Assembly: GCF_000247695.1 (NCBI RefSeq)
Contig: NW_004624795.1
Span: 8,226,003 to 8,290,002, forward strand
Reading direction: 5' to 3'
DNA from: Heterocephalus glaber
Taxonomy: Eukaryota; Chordata; Mammalia; Rodentia; Bathyergidae
Length of the DNA: 64,000 nucleotides
Made by a program: the position numbers and the translations under genes. The notes below the pieces were generated by a model. It was not told the DNA's origin and made no database searches. It was given only the letters and a program-made list of their open reading frames with translations. Shown here one piece after another: positions 37,732-49,861 of this stretch; positions within the stretch are counted from its first letter, which is position 1; the number at the start of each line of letters is the position of its first letter.

Positions 37732-38072
37732 TGTTCCAGAATGGCAGAAAGAAACGCACAGACACACAGAAGTTGGGTAAAATAAAATGTTTACTCACAA
37801 GCAGGCAGGACTGCCAGAAACTGGTCTGGTCCGAGTCCCCCCTGCGTTCTTTGTCCATCACCTTTTATACTTTTGTCAGTCATTATCTCATCCCTAGTGG
37901 TCTTTGTTAAGTAAATAAAGTTCCAATTCATGTTTAATGGTTAGACACAGGTGGTTTCTGTCACTGATTACAGCCCTAAATGCATGACAGTTAAGGCACA
38001 TATATCACAAGTTTGTTCAAAAATTCTCACTTTGTTCTTCAGAGCTAGGATGCTATCTATAGTGGAGCTACA
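37732..38072 (-). mobile_element. Probable ERV solo LTR with TATA box and poly(A) signal
   Basis: Read on the minus strand it starts TGTAGCTCC (38072) and ends GGAACA (37732), the usual TG...CA. A TATAAAAGG box lies at 37869-37861 and an AGTAAA poly(A)-type signal at 37795-37790, giving a short R and a U5 rich in CTGTGTGTC and TTTCTTTCTGCC. The layout fits an ERVK-like LTR. TCAAAG occurs just outside the left end and 3 bp outside the right end, so boundaries need checking. No internal viral sequence adjoins it. Confidence 0.6.
37861..37869 (-). promoter_or_regulatory. TATA box within LTR
   Basis: TATAAAAGG on the minus strand, about 65 bp upstream of the AGTAAA signal. It is the most promoter-like motif in the window, but transcription today is not shown. 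Confidence 0.5.
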
Positions 38073-38589
38073 GATCAAAGGAACTATATAACCTTCACTT
38101 TAAACAGCAGAAACAAAGGGCTAAGGCAAGCTTTTAAAGGGATACACTACCTATTTTGCCTCCATAACTACTTTAATAGCTAATCTACTAAATTTACTTT
38201 AAAACTTTTCCCTATCAAAAGAAGACTCTTGATCTTTAACCTCAGGTAAATTCTCACCTGACCCAGAATTCTATTCTGTGTTCAGAATTAGCCCTTTCAC
38301 AAAATTGCAGCTTTTTCAAGACTTTAAATCTCCTTAAAAATTTTACTGGTACCCTTGAATTATGTTAGATAAACTCACCATTTATTTTACTAAGACAATA
38401 TACCTTTATGGTTGGAAATCTTCCCACTTCATATGACATCTCAAACTTACCTATATTTTTTACTTTTTCCCCATATCCTTCTTTTATGGTGGAATTGGAA
38501 ACTTCATTTCTCTCACCTTTTGGTTAGCAAACATAACCTACATTAGGATCTCGGAAGACCTTGCCAAAATAAATTGATGGGTTACACAC

Positions 38590-38676
38590 TTGGCCATTCT
38601 GCATCTAGGGTGGGCTCAGTGGCTACTTCTAACCAGCTCCAGCTGATGCTGGTGCTGTGGATTTAGAAGCCACTGT
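38590..38676. mobile_element. hAT-Charlie fragment
   Basis: CAGCTGATGCTGGTGCTGTG and AGAAGCCACTG resemble the terminal part of a Charlie element. Short and diverged. Confidence 0.35.
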
Positions 38677-38699
38677 TCTAAGATAATTCCTAATAAAAA

Positions 38700-41560
38700 T
38701 TAAATCCCTCTTTGCACCCCTGTGGGTAATGTTTCATCAATAACTAAGCCTCCATTTATTTTTAAACTTAACCACTTGACTGGCTTCTTTGCTTTAGCAA
38801 TCAGATACCATCAAGTCACTTACAAAAAAAAGAATAATCCTTTTTCCTACATTCTTTCCAGTTATTTTCCTACCTCCTCCCCATTCCAACTAAAATGACT
38901 TGTAAAAATATCTGTTACTGGTAGTATTTTCATTTATCCATCACTATACCAAATCAAGCTATAATGCCACACATAACCTCTTTGAAAAAGTTTCCAATGA
39001 ACTACTGATTAGAACATTCAATGGATACGTGTCAGTCCTCATAGTTGCTATAACCCTTAAGACTTATCTAGGTTATTTTCCTTCCTGAAGATCTTTTTAA
39101 GATTTGGCTTTAACATTTCTGAGTACATTTCAGTAACTCTTCTTATTGATTAATCTTTTTTGAATAATCTAAGATCATTTCTTTCTGCTTCATAAATCTT
39201 TCATTTTTTGTATGTGGTGTTGAAGTCTCAGAAACCAGTTGCATGTATCTCCTGCCTTGCAGTCTGTCCATGGGGTGGGACAAGGCTGGGTTCCTTTTCT
39301 TAATAGGTGCTAGAGAAGGATTGGACTCTGATAAGTACAGGAAAATTACTCTCAGGCAATAAGAGGGTAGAAATATAAGATGTTCTAAAAAGAGAGTTTT
39401 GTGGATCTTGGAAGATGACAATTTTTCCTTTAGTCAAAGTAAAATGGGAAGAAAAGCAGGGACAGACATCAAATAATTATAGTACAGTATAAGAGTATGA
39501 ATTTATGAAAATTTTTAAAACATTTTTAAAGTGCTTTTTGGAGTCGGGGAAAGAAATATCTTAAATTATTAGTAACATGAACCTGTTTGCTTTTGTAATT
39601 TTTCTATCAGCATGTATAGGATCATAAATGAAGGTAATAAAATTGATGACTAGGTTATATTTTAGGGTAAAGTTTTGAAAACTAGATTCAATGAAATAAG
39701 AGTGTGACAAGGTAGTTGAAGCTAGTAAAATGCAGAGATTATAATGTTGAGTAACAGATCTTAAGCTGGACAAAAGATCAGAATATATAATAGTGGCCTA
39801 GAGAATATACAAAAAATATCAAGATGATGAACTGGGTGTCCTTATGAGGTTTGATGATTATTGTTCAGAGCTATTGAACAACTCAGTGACAGGGCAGAAT
39901 GCTGGGATTAGAGGCTAGGTGTTTGACTTCATGTCTCCAAAGGAAGAAAAGACTCTAGTGGAGACAAAAAATGATGGAATAAGCTTGGAATAAATGGAGT
40001 GGAAAAATATATTTAGAGAAAGTGTAGGGGAGATAGATGTAACATGCTGGATTTCCATCAGAGACATATACAATGATGACAGGAATTGGAGAGGACTTGA
40101 CTTAATGAGCTAGATGCTGAAGTCTTTAATAAAAGGGGAGAAGAGATCTGGTAGGGAAGTCTGCAGGTTATCACTACTTAGAAGAGAGTGAGTTATAGTG
40201 AGATAAGCCTTCTACAAAAGCAAGGACCCTTAACGGTCTGCAAAGCAACAACAGGCAGCTTCAAGGACTTTTACTTTACTTCTGGTTCCTGAGATAGAGT
40301 GTAAGAAAAAAATGCAGTTTCACGGGAGGCAAACATTGTATTCATGGAACTCTAGGTGTACAGTAGTTCAGAGACATGGGGGAATTTAGAAGATGAAGAT
40401 ACAAGGGAATTATGGTCTTGGTGAGAATTCCAATGATCCCAGCGTAAGAGTCTGGGGGAGCAGGGAAAGGATAAAGGATAAAGGGGAAATCTGAGTAGTT
40501 GTTTGAGAATAAGAATTGGGGAAATCTTAAGATATACCACAGAGAAAAGGAGCCTTAGGCTTTTTGCAATAATTTCAGTAGACAAAAACATAAGGCTTGG
40601 TGGGTTTGCTGTTGAGGAATGCTTGTGGTATGGACAACATTAGATCCAAGGTTTCTGTGATTTTCTGTATATGGGATTGGGCCCTTGGCCACACAGGGCT
40701 GCCGTTGCTGTGATCGGCTGAACACATCACCTGCATTAACGATTCTGTCCTCACCACCTTGTTCTCACCTCCATCAAATCCTCTGCTATCTTTTCACCTA
40801 GTTTCCATGGAAATGCAGCTTAGAATGTATTCTATCAACTAAGGTTACACAGATTCCAGATTATTTTAAATTTCTTTCAGCTTGCATTCTAGACTCCTCT
40901 TTTAGCAAGAAAGCTGTTTTGACTTATTTGATAAAGGACCACTTGATTCATCTTCCATTATGTCTGAGACAACCCCAAGACAATAGTCTGCGATAGCCTA
41001 TTGTGTTTCTAAACTCAAATACCCTGATTTTTTTCCAAGTTCAAAAATTCTCCAAATTCAGTACGATACAATGTTCAGTTTAAGATATTAACCAGCCTAT
41101 AAAACTATCATGCTTGATAGATCTATATTTCTATACACCCATTAAAATAATTATACAAAGTCTGAAGTATTAAAAACTTGATTAACTATACAGGAGCTGC
41201 ATAAATTTGAAATCAGTGCATGATTTAGTATGGGCTGTGAAATGATCAAGGAATTAAGCACCATCCCCACAAAACATGATAAAACACAGAGGGTTGAAAT
41301 TTTCATTAAGGCCAACCAGTCCAATGAGTTTACTCTGTGGAATGAAATCACCCTCCTTTTATGATCTCAATAGAGTTTCTTAATTGCTTTCCATCAATTT
41401 CTCATTTTGCTCTCAATTTTCTTGTTTTATTATTTTTTTCTCTTCCTGATAAAGTTTTCACCTTTAGGTGAACACTTCCAGAAACATTTCAATAGTAATT
41501 TCTGGTTAAATGTATCAGTTGCATAGAGTCAGCAGAGGCTAAATTCTGGCTTCAGTTTGA
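38700..41560. other. Unassigned DNA
   Basis: No gene recognised. Purine-rich text at 39780-40200 may be a decayed old LINE. Minus-strand frames of 60-92 codons carry no motif. Confidence 0.45.
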
Positions 41561-41569
41561 CCTCTTGAT

Positions 41570-41800
41570 GCAATGTGGTCGAGGGTAATATGGGTAAATT
41601 TTGAATCAGATAAACTTGGGTTTAGATGTCATCTCTGTCATTCACTAGCTGTGGGATATCAGCAGATTACTGGCTCTTTCAGAACTTCAAACATTAAGCT
41701 TTCTTATTGGTCAATGGAGTGGAGATACCTATTGATATAATATTAAATTGGGAGGATTCCAATGGAATTTCACATTTAAAATACCTTGCACAGCAATGGA
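41570..41800 (+). repeat. MIR SINE
   Basis: Sense copy: TGAATCAGATAAACTTGGG, TCTCTGTCATTCACTAGCTG, TGGGATATCAGCAGATTAC and, at the 3' side, TACCTTGCACAGCA. An 82-codon open frame overlapping it is coincidental. Confidence 0.65.
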
Positions 41801-43159
41801 ATGTGTTAAGAATATCCATTGCCCTCCTTTCCCTTGTTTACAAAACATCACTGAGCCATGAAAGCAAGGGTTATATTGTTTATCTCCCTTCTCCTTCTAT
41901 TCAAAATACAATAAGCAAGAAAGTTAAGAGAAGAGAGAATTCCTCTAAAGAGTAGGTTTATCATTATTTCTATTTTTAAAAATACCCAAATATTCAAGAG
42001 GATAAAACCTAGTATAAAGCCAGATTATAGAATTGTGCTTGTCCATCAAATTAATTCATTATAAAAGAAGTATTCTTTAGAAAAAGTAGTATGAAGAAAG
42101 ATAATGTGCAATCAGTGTTTAATCAAGATGTCTTTTGACCATCATGAGAGAGAGACCAGTGGAGATGACCAGCTGTCTTTGGCTCTAGTGCTCTAGTGGG
42201 AACAAGTTACTGAGGAGAGCTGTCTTTACAGGTTATTGAATGGATAGATAATTATCTAACTCACTGAAGAACTGGTGGACTCCAAGTATCTAAAATATTT
42301 CAGACACTGACTAGATACATTGCCACTTTATCATAGCATGCCTCAGTTTACCCCACCAAAATCCAATGAGTCAGGTAATATCTTGATTAATTCAAAACTA
42401 AATAAAAAGCAGAAATGAAAATCAGAAAGGGCTTATAATGTTGCCTCTATCATGAAATTAGAAATAGGAAGGACTGAGATTCAATGAGGTCCTCTGATTT
42501 CTAGCCTGAACAACCCTCCTTCTGCCAAGTTAGCAAAGCAAAAGGAAGAGTTCAAAGGGTTAAGATGCTACTTTAAAATAGGTTTTCTTTGTAGAGATTA
42601 TAAGCAAACAAAAACTCAGTAAGGGAGTTTCAGAAAAGTGAAAAATTTGTATTGTATTCATTGATTCATACTTGAAAGCATTCATCCAAAAATTCTAAAA
42701 TGTTTCTATAGAATCTACAATTACCAAAATCCGCCTGGGGTGAAAACAAACAAGAGCAAAGATATTCACAGTCAAACAGATTTGGAACTCATTGCTTAGC
42801 CTGTTACTTACTTGTAGATTTACAATGTTACATAACCAAAACTGCACAATCCTGCACTACAGTAATATGTGTAATTGTGTTTAAATATTATTCAAATATA
42901 CCTGATCACAGAATACCTCACTATCTTCTTTTTGAAACAACTGTAATAATAACAAGGAAGGTAGTACTCCATGGGAAACAACTTCAGAAATACTAGGGTA
43001 GCAAACTGATCATATGATAGTCACTAATCTGATACCTTCATTAAGCCGATAGTGCACATGGCAACCATGTTTTAGGATCTGTAGCACCACAGAAACAACA
43101 ACAACAAAAGTTTTGAACAGTGGTAGATTGAAAACTTATGTTTCATTCAAGGGTCTTGA
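41801..43159. other. Unassigned DNA
   Basis: AT-rich; no gene, and no repeat that I can name. Confidence 0.45.
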
Positions 43160-43292
43160 GCTTATAGTCTCAAAAACTGCGGGGCCTAGTAACGCTCACA
43201 AGCCCCAGTGAACATTTATCATTCTACATAAATTGCTCTGAGGAGAAATAAAGGGTGCTGCGTTTGCAATTCAGCTGTGTCTTCCTAACATC
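43160..43292 (+). mobile_element. Possible LTR 3' part
   Basis: GAGGAGAAATAAAGGGTGCT with a following CTGTGTCTTCCTAACA looks like a poly(A) signal and U5 of an ERVL-type LTR. The evidence is short; it could be chance. Confidence 0.3.
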
Positions 43293-43909
43293 CCTCTTCT
43301 TAACCCATTTCCCATTCCTGATAATCAAGAACTCTTCATGTTCACTCCCTAGGTGACAATTCATTGAATTTCTGCTACCTAGGAGGCATCAAACAACCTC
43401 TGGAGACAGCAACAGAGAGTAGCCATTCCATACCTCTGCAGAACCCACAATCTTGTAGAAGACAAACAAAAGTCAGCAAATCCTTTAGTACAGCGAGTAC
43501 AATGTGGGAAATACTCTACTAGAGGTACCTACAGGTCTTAAAGCCTTATGAGGAAGAGAACCTAATTAATCTTGCTTAGCTCAGAACATTCTTTATCCAA
43601 GGGTGGTTGTTGAGTGGCAAATGACAAATAAAATTCAGCTAGTAGAAGAGAGAAAATGAAAGATTCTCTTTAGAAGTGGCTATGGAATATAGCATGGAGA
43701 TGTGTGAAAAGAAACCCCAAAACATGACCACAGCACATTTAGAAAAATCTGCAGTAAGACAAGGCAGGATTCACAATGTGTGTTTATCTGCATGCAAGTT
43801 GTGTCTGGAAGATTGATGGAATGAGGAATAAGTCTGTAGCCACACAGTTGGATGTGATTCAGCTCATACAGTCTTCTAAGTTACACTAAGGATCTGGTTC
43901 TTCTTTTTA

Positions 43910-44110
43910 AAGACTTTGGGGAAGCACAAAAGTATTTTAAGCAGGAGCGATTACAGAGCTGAAATACAGAAAATGATTAGTGCAAGAGAAAGACTGACAG
44001 CATGGAGATGGGACAGAGGCCATTACAGAAATTCTAGGAAAGGATAAGGAGCTCAATCAAGACAGTGATAGTCAAGATTCACAGAGAGGAGTAAAATAAC
44101 AATAAATTGC
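43910..44110 (-). repeat. Ancient interspersed repeat, L2-like, antisense
   Basis: TTTTAAGCAGGAGCGATTAC, AGAGGCCATTACAGAAATTC and GAGTAAAATAA resemble the complement of the same old LINE family seen at 19770-20130. Assignment is tentative. Confidence 0.35.
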
Positions 44111-44396
44111 CCCATGTTTCATCTTCTTCTAATGGTTCATCTGCTAAGAATACATCATTCATGGCACCCAGTGTACTTGGGTTTCAGGGAGAATATGAGG
44201 ATACAATCCCTTAGAGAACATACTGGTGGGAATTTTAAATTTAAAGCTATCCATAGTGATATATTTCAACACACACACATTTTAAATTTTTATCCCAATC
44301 AGATCTCGTAGAAAATTACTTGTACTTTTCTAAAACTTGACTTGAATTGTGTGTATAAATAAAAGACAGATTATTAAGTCAATAGACAAATTTTAT

Positions 44397-44443
44397 TATA
44401 TATAATATATAATACATATAATATGTATTATATATTATATATA
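44397..44443. repeat. 47-bp perfect AT palindrome
   Basis: Arms of 23 nt (44397-44419 and 44421-44443) are exact reverse complements around one A at 44420. The centre ACATATAATATGT includes the only G/C pair. It sits in a wider TA-rich tract and could extrude as a cruciform. Confidence 0.9.
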
Positions 44444-44563
44444 TATATTTCCATCAAACTAACATTTACTGGCCTTTATTGTGCACCAGTCATTGTTAAA
44501 AACCATTGTTAACACATTTCAGCATTTGCTGCCACATTTGAAATGATGACCTTGGTAAGGAGG

Positions 44564-44650
44564 CCTGGGGATTTAGCTCAGTGGTGCTGCCACCTGCCTT
44601 GCAAGCGGAAGGTCCTGAGTTCGATCCTCAGTACCAAAAAATAAAAAAAG
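44564..44650 (+). mobile_element. ID-type tRNA-derived SINE, best-preserved copy
   Basis: It begins CCTGGGGATTTAGCTCAGTG and carries a consensus A box and a B box GAGTTCGATCC that match functional tRNA promoters. It ends CAGTACC with an A-tail broken by one T. The tRNA-like part is intact, so pol III transcription is conceivable. The duplication is short (about AAGGA) and uncertain. Confidence 0.92.
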
Positions 44651-45979
44651 GAACCTCAATCAAGGTTATTTAACTAAAATATAAAACAAACAAAAGAAAA
44701 CCCTCTAACACTTTGCATTTTCTCATGTACTGCTAGGAAACATACAAATCTAACCTACATTATTTTTGTCTTCAAATATTTCTATATTTTTTGAAAGAGT
44801 TTGATCTTTTATCTCCCTATTTGTTATCTATGATTATTTTCGTTTTAGGATCCATCTCAGCTATTAACATTGAACGTATATGAAAGACCCATCAAATCGA
44901 AGAATAATTCTAACAGTGTATTTTCAGAAAGCTGATGAGCTGATGATATACCATCGGGAACAGAACTCTTATGAAAGTAAAACCCCAATAAGATGCTCCA
45001 GGACAAACACCTTCAAATTGTGAAGGTAGGTTTTATTCATATTTCTAACAATTTTGGTACTTAAGGGCTGTGATTTTCAGATAATACACAGCAAGATTGA
45101 TTATAGAAAAAGTTATAATTCAGGAACAGTCATAACCTCATATCCTTGTTCAAATTTACTTTGGTAAGCTGATCTTAAAACTACTGGTTATCCCTATTCT
45201 AATGTATTTCTTCTTACAATTTAATTAGACCAAAACCAAGACCTTAGTTATTAAAAGAGGAGTAAATTTCCAGCTCAATGTCAAAAGACACTTCAGATAA
45301 GTAGTCTTTTTCCCCTTGTCAATTACACTAATATGTAAATGGATTCTAGGTAGTCATTTCAAGAGGAATTCTGGTAACAATGATTTGGAATAGGACTGTT
45401 TAGAAGAGTTTGCTTACCACTATTGATGTTTAACAAGAATTCAGGACATTTCATCGCACTAGGAAATTTTACAGATGGAAGGAAATACTGCTTCTTCTCC
45501 ACAAAGCTTATGATCTATTATTTAGAAATGTTTCTAAAATTTTTGTGAAGACAAAACCACAGGGAAGTGGAAAATATACTAAAAACTTTAGGCACACAAT
45601 CACAGACATATTATTGTTTTTCTTTTCTTTAAGCATATTCAGCTGATTTTTTTTAACTGATCAGAAAAATATTGAACAATACAAATAATGACCTGAAGGT
45701 TGACTAATTATGATGCAATACAAATAAATATAATATTGTGAAAGAAATATAATAATTTTATTATAACAATTAAATACTTCAAACAATTTATGTTTACCTT
45801 GGTTTTTTTTTTACAAAGGAATTTTAGAAAGATAGCAGAATTCTATTAGAAGACAGCTTCTTAAAAGAATGTAGCTGCCGTGATGTGTTGTGTGCAGAAA
45901 TTTGTTAATAGTACAGATTTTTGGCTTCATTCCCAGAGATTTTGATTCACTAAGTCTACACTCAACCTTAGGAACATAT
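44651..45979. other. Unassigned AT-rich DNA
   Basis: Nothing recognised apart from short A/T runs (for example near 45650 and 45800). Confidence 0.45.
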
Positions 45980-46200
45980 GTTTTTGAAATATATTTTTAT
46001 TTTTAATTTCCATATAGTAATTGTACATTTTTGTTTGAGAGAGTGTGACATTTCAGTATATGAATATGCTCTGTAATGATCAGATCAGAATAATTGGGAT
46101 ATCTATCATCTTGGACATTTATACTTTCTTTGAATTGGGAACATTCAAAATCTTAACTATTAGCTACTTTGGCGTATATAATTAGAATATATATATAAAA
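45980..46200 (-). mobile_element. Old L1 3' UTR fragment, antisense
   Basis: TGTGACATTTCAGTATATGA, TAATGATCAGATCAGAATAA, TATCTATCATCTTGGACATT and TTGGGAACATTCAAAATC occur in the order of the L1MA/L1P-type 3' UTR complement. The end dissolves into a duplicated TAATTAGAATATATAT stretch at 46180-46220. Confidence 0.65.
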
Positions 46201-47314
46201 AATAATTAGAATATATATTTTGAACAAGCTCATCATATGATTCCAACAAAGATGCTGTTTGGTACACATTTTGAAAAACATGACCTAATGGAAGATTTCT
46301 TTTCCTCTTTCTTAATCCTATCTTCTCAGCTCAGGCAGGGCAATGTTAAGTTAGGTTGTAATAGGGAATTTGTTGATCTGAGGGTTTTCATGATTCTAAG
46401 ATCAAAAAGGCAAAGATCAGAAGAACTGGATGTGAATTCTGCTGAAAAGGAGACATAAAGACACAATGGCAAACACAATGGTAGTTGATGCCCAAGCATG
46501 CTGAATGATTCGAGAGTTGAAACAGAGTTGAATTTGGGAAACAAGAAATTGAGTTAAAATACTGGGCACGTGAAAAAATATTAATTTTTATGCAGTTAGT
46601 GTGAAAATAATTTCTTTAATGACTCTTTACAGAAAATATAACTACCACAACAGAAAAGTCTGCTATAACTTAGAAATTTTGTATTAATGGTACAGTTCTG
46701 CAGTCTGGCTGGAAGTGGTAGTGTGGCAATATTAATGAGCCTCACCATCCTTGAATGGTCACAGAACATTCATGAGTTCACATGAAAGAAAATGCAGAAA
46801 TGCTACTACTGATCAAATAATTAGGTATTTAGTACTTTGATGATGATTGGGGAAAATGTCTAGTGACGTTCTTATAATATGCAATTTTTGTCTATTGTTA
46901 GCATTAAATATTTTCAGGAGTACTAGATGTGAATGTGCTGATAAACAAACAGTAAGTATATTGTTATCTCATTTTGCCTAGATTGAACTTTTGAAATATC
47001 AAAGAATTTTTAACAATATTGATTTATTTTTTTGAACTTGGTAAACAGCTCCAAGTTGTATTGGAAAACTTGTCTTGGTTTTATTTACATTTACATTTTT
47101 CCATTTTATTTTACATTTACATTTATACAATATATTTCTAATTTACAGGTATGGAGATGTCCTAGTTGAGAATCAAGAAATTCCTCTGAATACATGCTAC
47201 TTTTTGTTCTTTTTCTTGTCCCTCAATATGATGTTTATAGAAAATAAATAGAATTTTTTACTATATATGCATTTTTTACTTATTTTAAGTTATTTACTAT
47301 ATGTGTGATATGTG

Positions 47315-47525
47315 CTGCATGTGTGCTTTGCAAATGCTAACATATTTATTTTTCACAGCATCCCTCTAAAGAAGCAAATTTTATTAGCAGTTGTTGTATA
47401 GATGAGGAAATTGAGATGCTGTGAGGTTATCTATCTTGTCTGAGATCACAGATGTATATCTAAGATTCAGTACCAAGTACTTTGGTTTCAAAACCCAATG
47501 TTTTCAATCATGATACTGTCCTGTC
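47315..47525 (-). repeat. MIR SINE
   Basis: Antisense landmarks: TTTTCACAGCATCCCTCTA, ATAGATGAGGAAATTGAGAT and GAGATCACAGATGTATATC. Confidence 0.7.
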
Positions 47526-47983
47526 TCTCTTCCCTTAACAATACTGAAGTTCTCATTAACTGCCAAAGTTCACTGAAGATATGGAAACCAACAGATAATA
47601 CCTATGCTAGACATAACCTTGTTTAACAATATCTTGATCTTCTGGGGTAAATCCTTCCTTCTCACCCTCTTGAAGTTGGGAATGGTCATATGACTTGTTC
47701 TGATCAATCAAATGTGAAAAGAAGTGGAATATGTTACTTCTGGGCATAAATAGTTAAGAGATTTACTCAACTGTACATTCCTTTATTTTCCATGAGGCAC
47801 TAAGCAGCATGAGCTGTTTGGAAGCATCATTAAATCAGAGTAGTTCAGAATCCTGAGTCATCACTTAGAAGACATTTTTCCTGGAAAGCTGCCCAGTATA
47901 ATTCATATAAGCCAGAAATAAATGTGAGGGGTGTTAAGCCACTCAGACAGTGGAGTTCTTTCTTCCTGCAGCATAATACAGCC

Positions 47984-48199
47984 CAGTGATTCTCAAATAG
48001 AGGTGGTTTTATCTCCCAGGGGATACTGGGCCATGTGCAAAGACAGTTTTGTTTGTCACAACTGGGGAAGGGGCTCCCAGTGGCATCTAGTGAATAAAGG
48101 CCACGGTTGTTGCTGAGCATTTCATGTGCACAGTGCAGACTTCACAACATAGATTTAGCTGGTAGGAAATGTCAACAATGCCTAGGTTGGGCAATCCTG
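47984..48199. mobile_element. hAT-Charlie non-autonomous element
   Basis: Ends CAGTGATTCTCAAAT and, as complement, CAGGATTGCCCAACC. Internal landmarks are TTTTGTTTGTCACAACTGGG, GTGGCATCTAGTGAATAAAG and GGAAATGTCAACAATGCC, a well-known placental hAT layout. Target duplications have decayed. Confidence 0.65.
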
Positions 48200-48911
48200 G
48201 TCTACCTTATTTTAATACCCACTTCAGAGGAAGTTCAAGAGTGTGCAAAAACAGTTGTAATATTGATCACTCTGCTAAACAGGACTTCACAGGTCACCCT
48301 AGAATTAGATTGTACTTTTAGCCCCCCATTCTTTATCTGTTTTACATGTGGCAAATGATTGCAGCGTATTCATATCATTCCCACAAAATTTTACTTCATG
48401 AACAAAACCTTCATCATTTCTGCTCAGAAAAATCCCTACCTACGTGTTTTCCCTTCAAAATCTTCTGAGTTTGCTTTTAACAGTAATCTTGCTCCTCTAA
48501 GACTTGTGAGACCTTGTACAGATGCAAATTTGCAATCATCAGGATAAACACAGGAGGTTACATAAAGCTGGTGCCCATGGAGGACCATGACTGACTCTTG
48601 TCAGTTATAATTAGGCACATAAATTACTATGATTTGAAAAAGATCCTTTAAAAGGAAACCTACCTGGTGATCTCTGGCACCTGGGATTTGTTTTTATTTC
48701 CATTGTTTCTGAAGAGGTTGCATAATGCTCAAGCCTTGCAAGCCAATGGCTCATTTGAAAAATGGAAAGTGTTTAGTCAGTCTCTTTGGGACTGACCCAG
48801 AGAACAGGCTTTTGACTTAGCATCTATTGAATTACACTCAGAGGACCACCATGAAAGTCTGCCTTTGTATCTTGGATAAGTGAAAGGTCCAGGGTTTTGA
48901 TGTTTTAAGAA

Positions 48912-49127
48912 CAGGGCTTGACAAATTTATTCTATTAAGGGCTAGGTAGTAAATATTTTAAATCTCTAGACTAAACAGTCTCTGCTGAAACTCTTCAATT
49001 CTTTTGCTGTAAATGCAAAAGAAGTTATAAAAACCTGGTAAACTAATAGCTATGGATATACCCTTGATTTCTTAAAACTAGGTGGTAGGCTAGATTTGGC
49101 CTGTGAGAGATGTTTTCCTGACTCCTG
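48912..49127. mobile_element. hAT non-autonomous element
   Basis: Starts CAGGGCTTGACAAATTTATT, continues with GGGCTAGGTAGTAAATATTT and TAGATTTGGCCTGTGAGAG, and ends CTGACTCCTG, which is partly complementary to the start. An old placental hAT family; I do not assign the subfamily. An ID SINE inserted just beyond its right end. Confidence 0.65.
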
Positions 49128-49146
49128 TGGGAGGATTCAAACAACC

Positions 49147-49252
49147 TAGGGCCAGGGATTTAGCTCAGTGGCACTGTGCCTGCCTCGCAAAAGCAAGGTC
49201 CTGAGTTCCATCTCTGGTACCATAAAAACCCCCCAAAGCACAAAAAAATCCA
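49147..49252 (+). mobile_element. ID-type tRNA-derived SINE
   Basis: Body from TAGGGCCAGGGATTTAGCTC to TCTGGTACC with an interrupted A/C-rich tail. AAACAACC on both sides (49139-49146 and 49253-49260) is the target duplication. The B box is diverged (GAGTTCCATCT). Confidence 0.9.
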
Positions 49253-49730
49253 AAACAACCAACTGGAAGTGACTGTTAGTCTGAGCTTTCTGACTACTAC
49301 CAAATCAAAATAGAAGATGAAGTAAAAGAAAAGAAATATTTATTCAATGCCCATTGTATCTTTAAAAAATGCCAGTAAAACTAATATCCATCTTACAATA
49401 CACAGGATAACATCCATACCAAAGAATTTGGTGGCCCAAAATCTCAAGAGTATTGAGAGTAAAAAAGCCTTCCCTTATTACAAAATGTGATCCAAAATCT
49501 AGCGGCATCAACATCAACTAATAGTATATTAATAACAGAGTCTCTCAAGTTCTGCCTAAGCCCTCTCAAATAATCATCAGCATTCAAAAAAGATCCCCAG
49601 ACCATATGTGTACAACTGAAGTTTTATCCACACTAATATAGCCAGAAATAACTAATGTGGCTCATGAAGATTGCAGTGTCATTAAGAAAATGTGTATCAA
49701 AAGACCTACAAATGGGCTTATAGTCACCTA

Positions 49731-49744
49731 CTTAGTAAAGGTTT
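49731..49744. repeat. Target-site duplication, left copy
   Basis: CTTAGTAAAGGTTT, identical to the copy at 49848-49861. The pair brackets the small mRNA-derived insertion and shows it is one retrotransposition event. Confidence 0.85.
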
Positions 49745-49847
49745 TTTGTTTATTTGTTTGTTTGATTTTTATCAAGATTAGGACATTTTATTAAGAGAGC
49801 AACAGCTACTGAGAGAGGCAGGAGGGGACCCAGAAAGTGAGGTTGCC
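49745..49847 (-). pseudogene. Short retroinserted mRNA 3' end (5'-truncated retrocopy)
   Basis: About 100 bp that on the minus strand carries unique-looking sequence, an AATAAA signal (complement at 49787-49792) and an A-rich end with interspersed C and T. It is bounded by a perfect 14-bp direct repeat, CTTAGTAAAGGTTT, at 49731-49744 and 49848-49861. It has no pol III boxes and no B1, ID or L1 similarity that I recognise. The best reading is a severely 5'-truncated cDNA of a cellular mRNA 3' UTR inserted by L1 machinery. The parent gene is not recognised. Confidence 0.75.
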
Positions 49848-49861
49848 CTTAGTAAAGGTTT
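49848..49861. repeat. Target-site duplication, right copy
   Basis: Second perfect copy of the 14-bp direct repeat flanking the insertion at 49745-49847. Confidence 0.85.

Noticed and set aside
37191..37785. 114- and 105-codon plus-strand frames close together, possibly two exons of a gene
   Set aside because: Overlapping registers, no domain, and the second runs into an LTR on the opposite strand.
44564..44640. Possible genuine tRNA gene because of A and B boxes
   Set aside because: It ends in a poly(A)-like tail, lacks a foldable acceptor stem and anticodon arm, and matches five other copies; it is an ID SINE.
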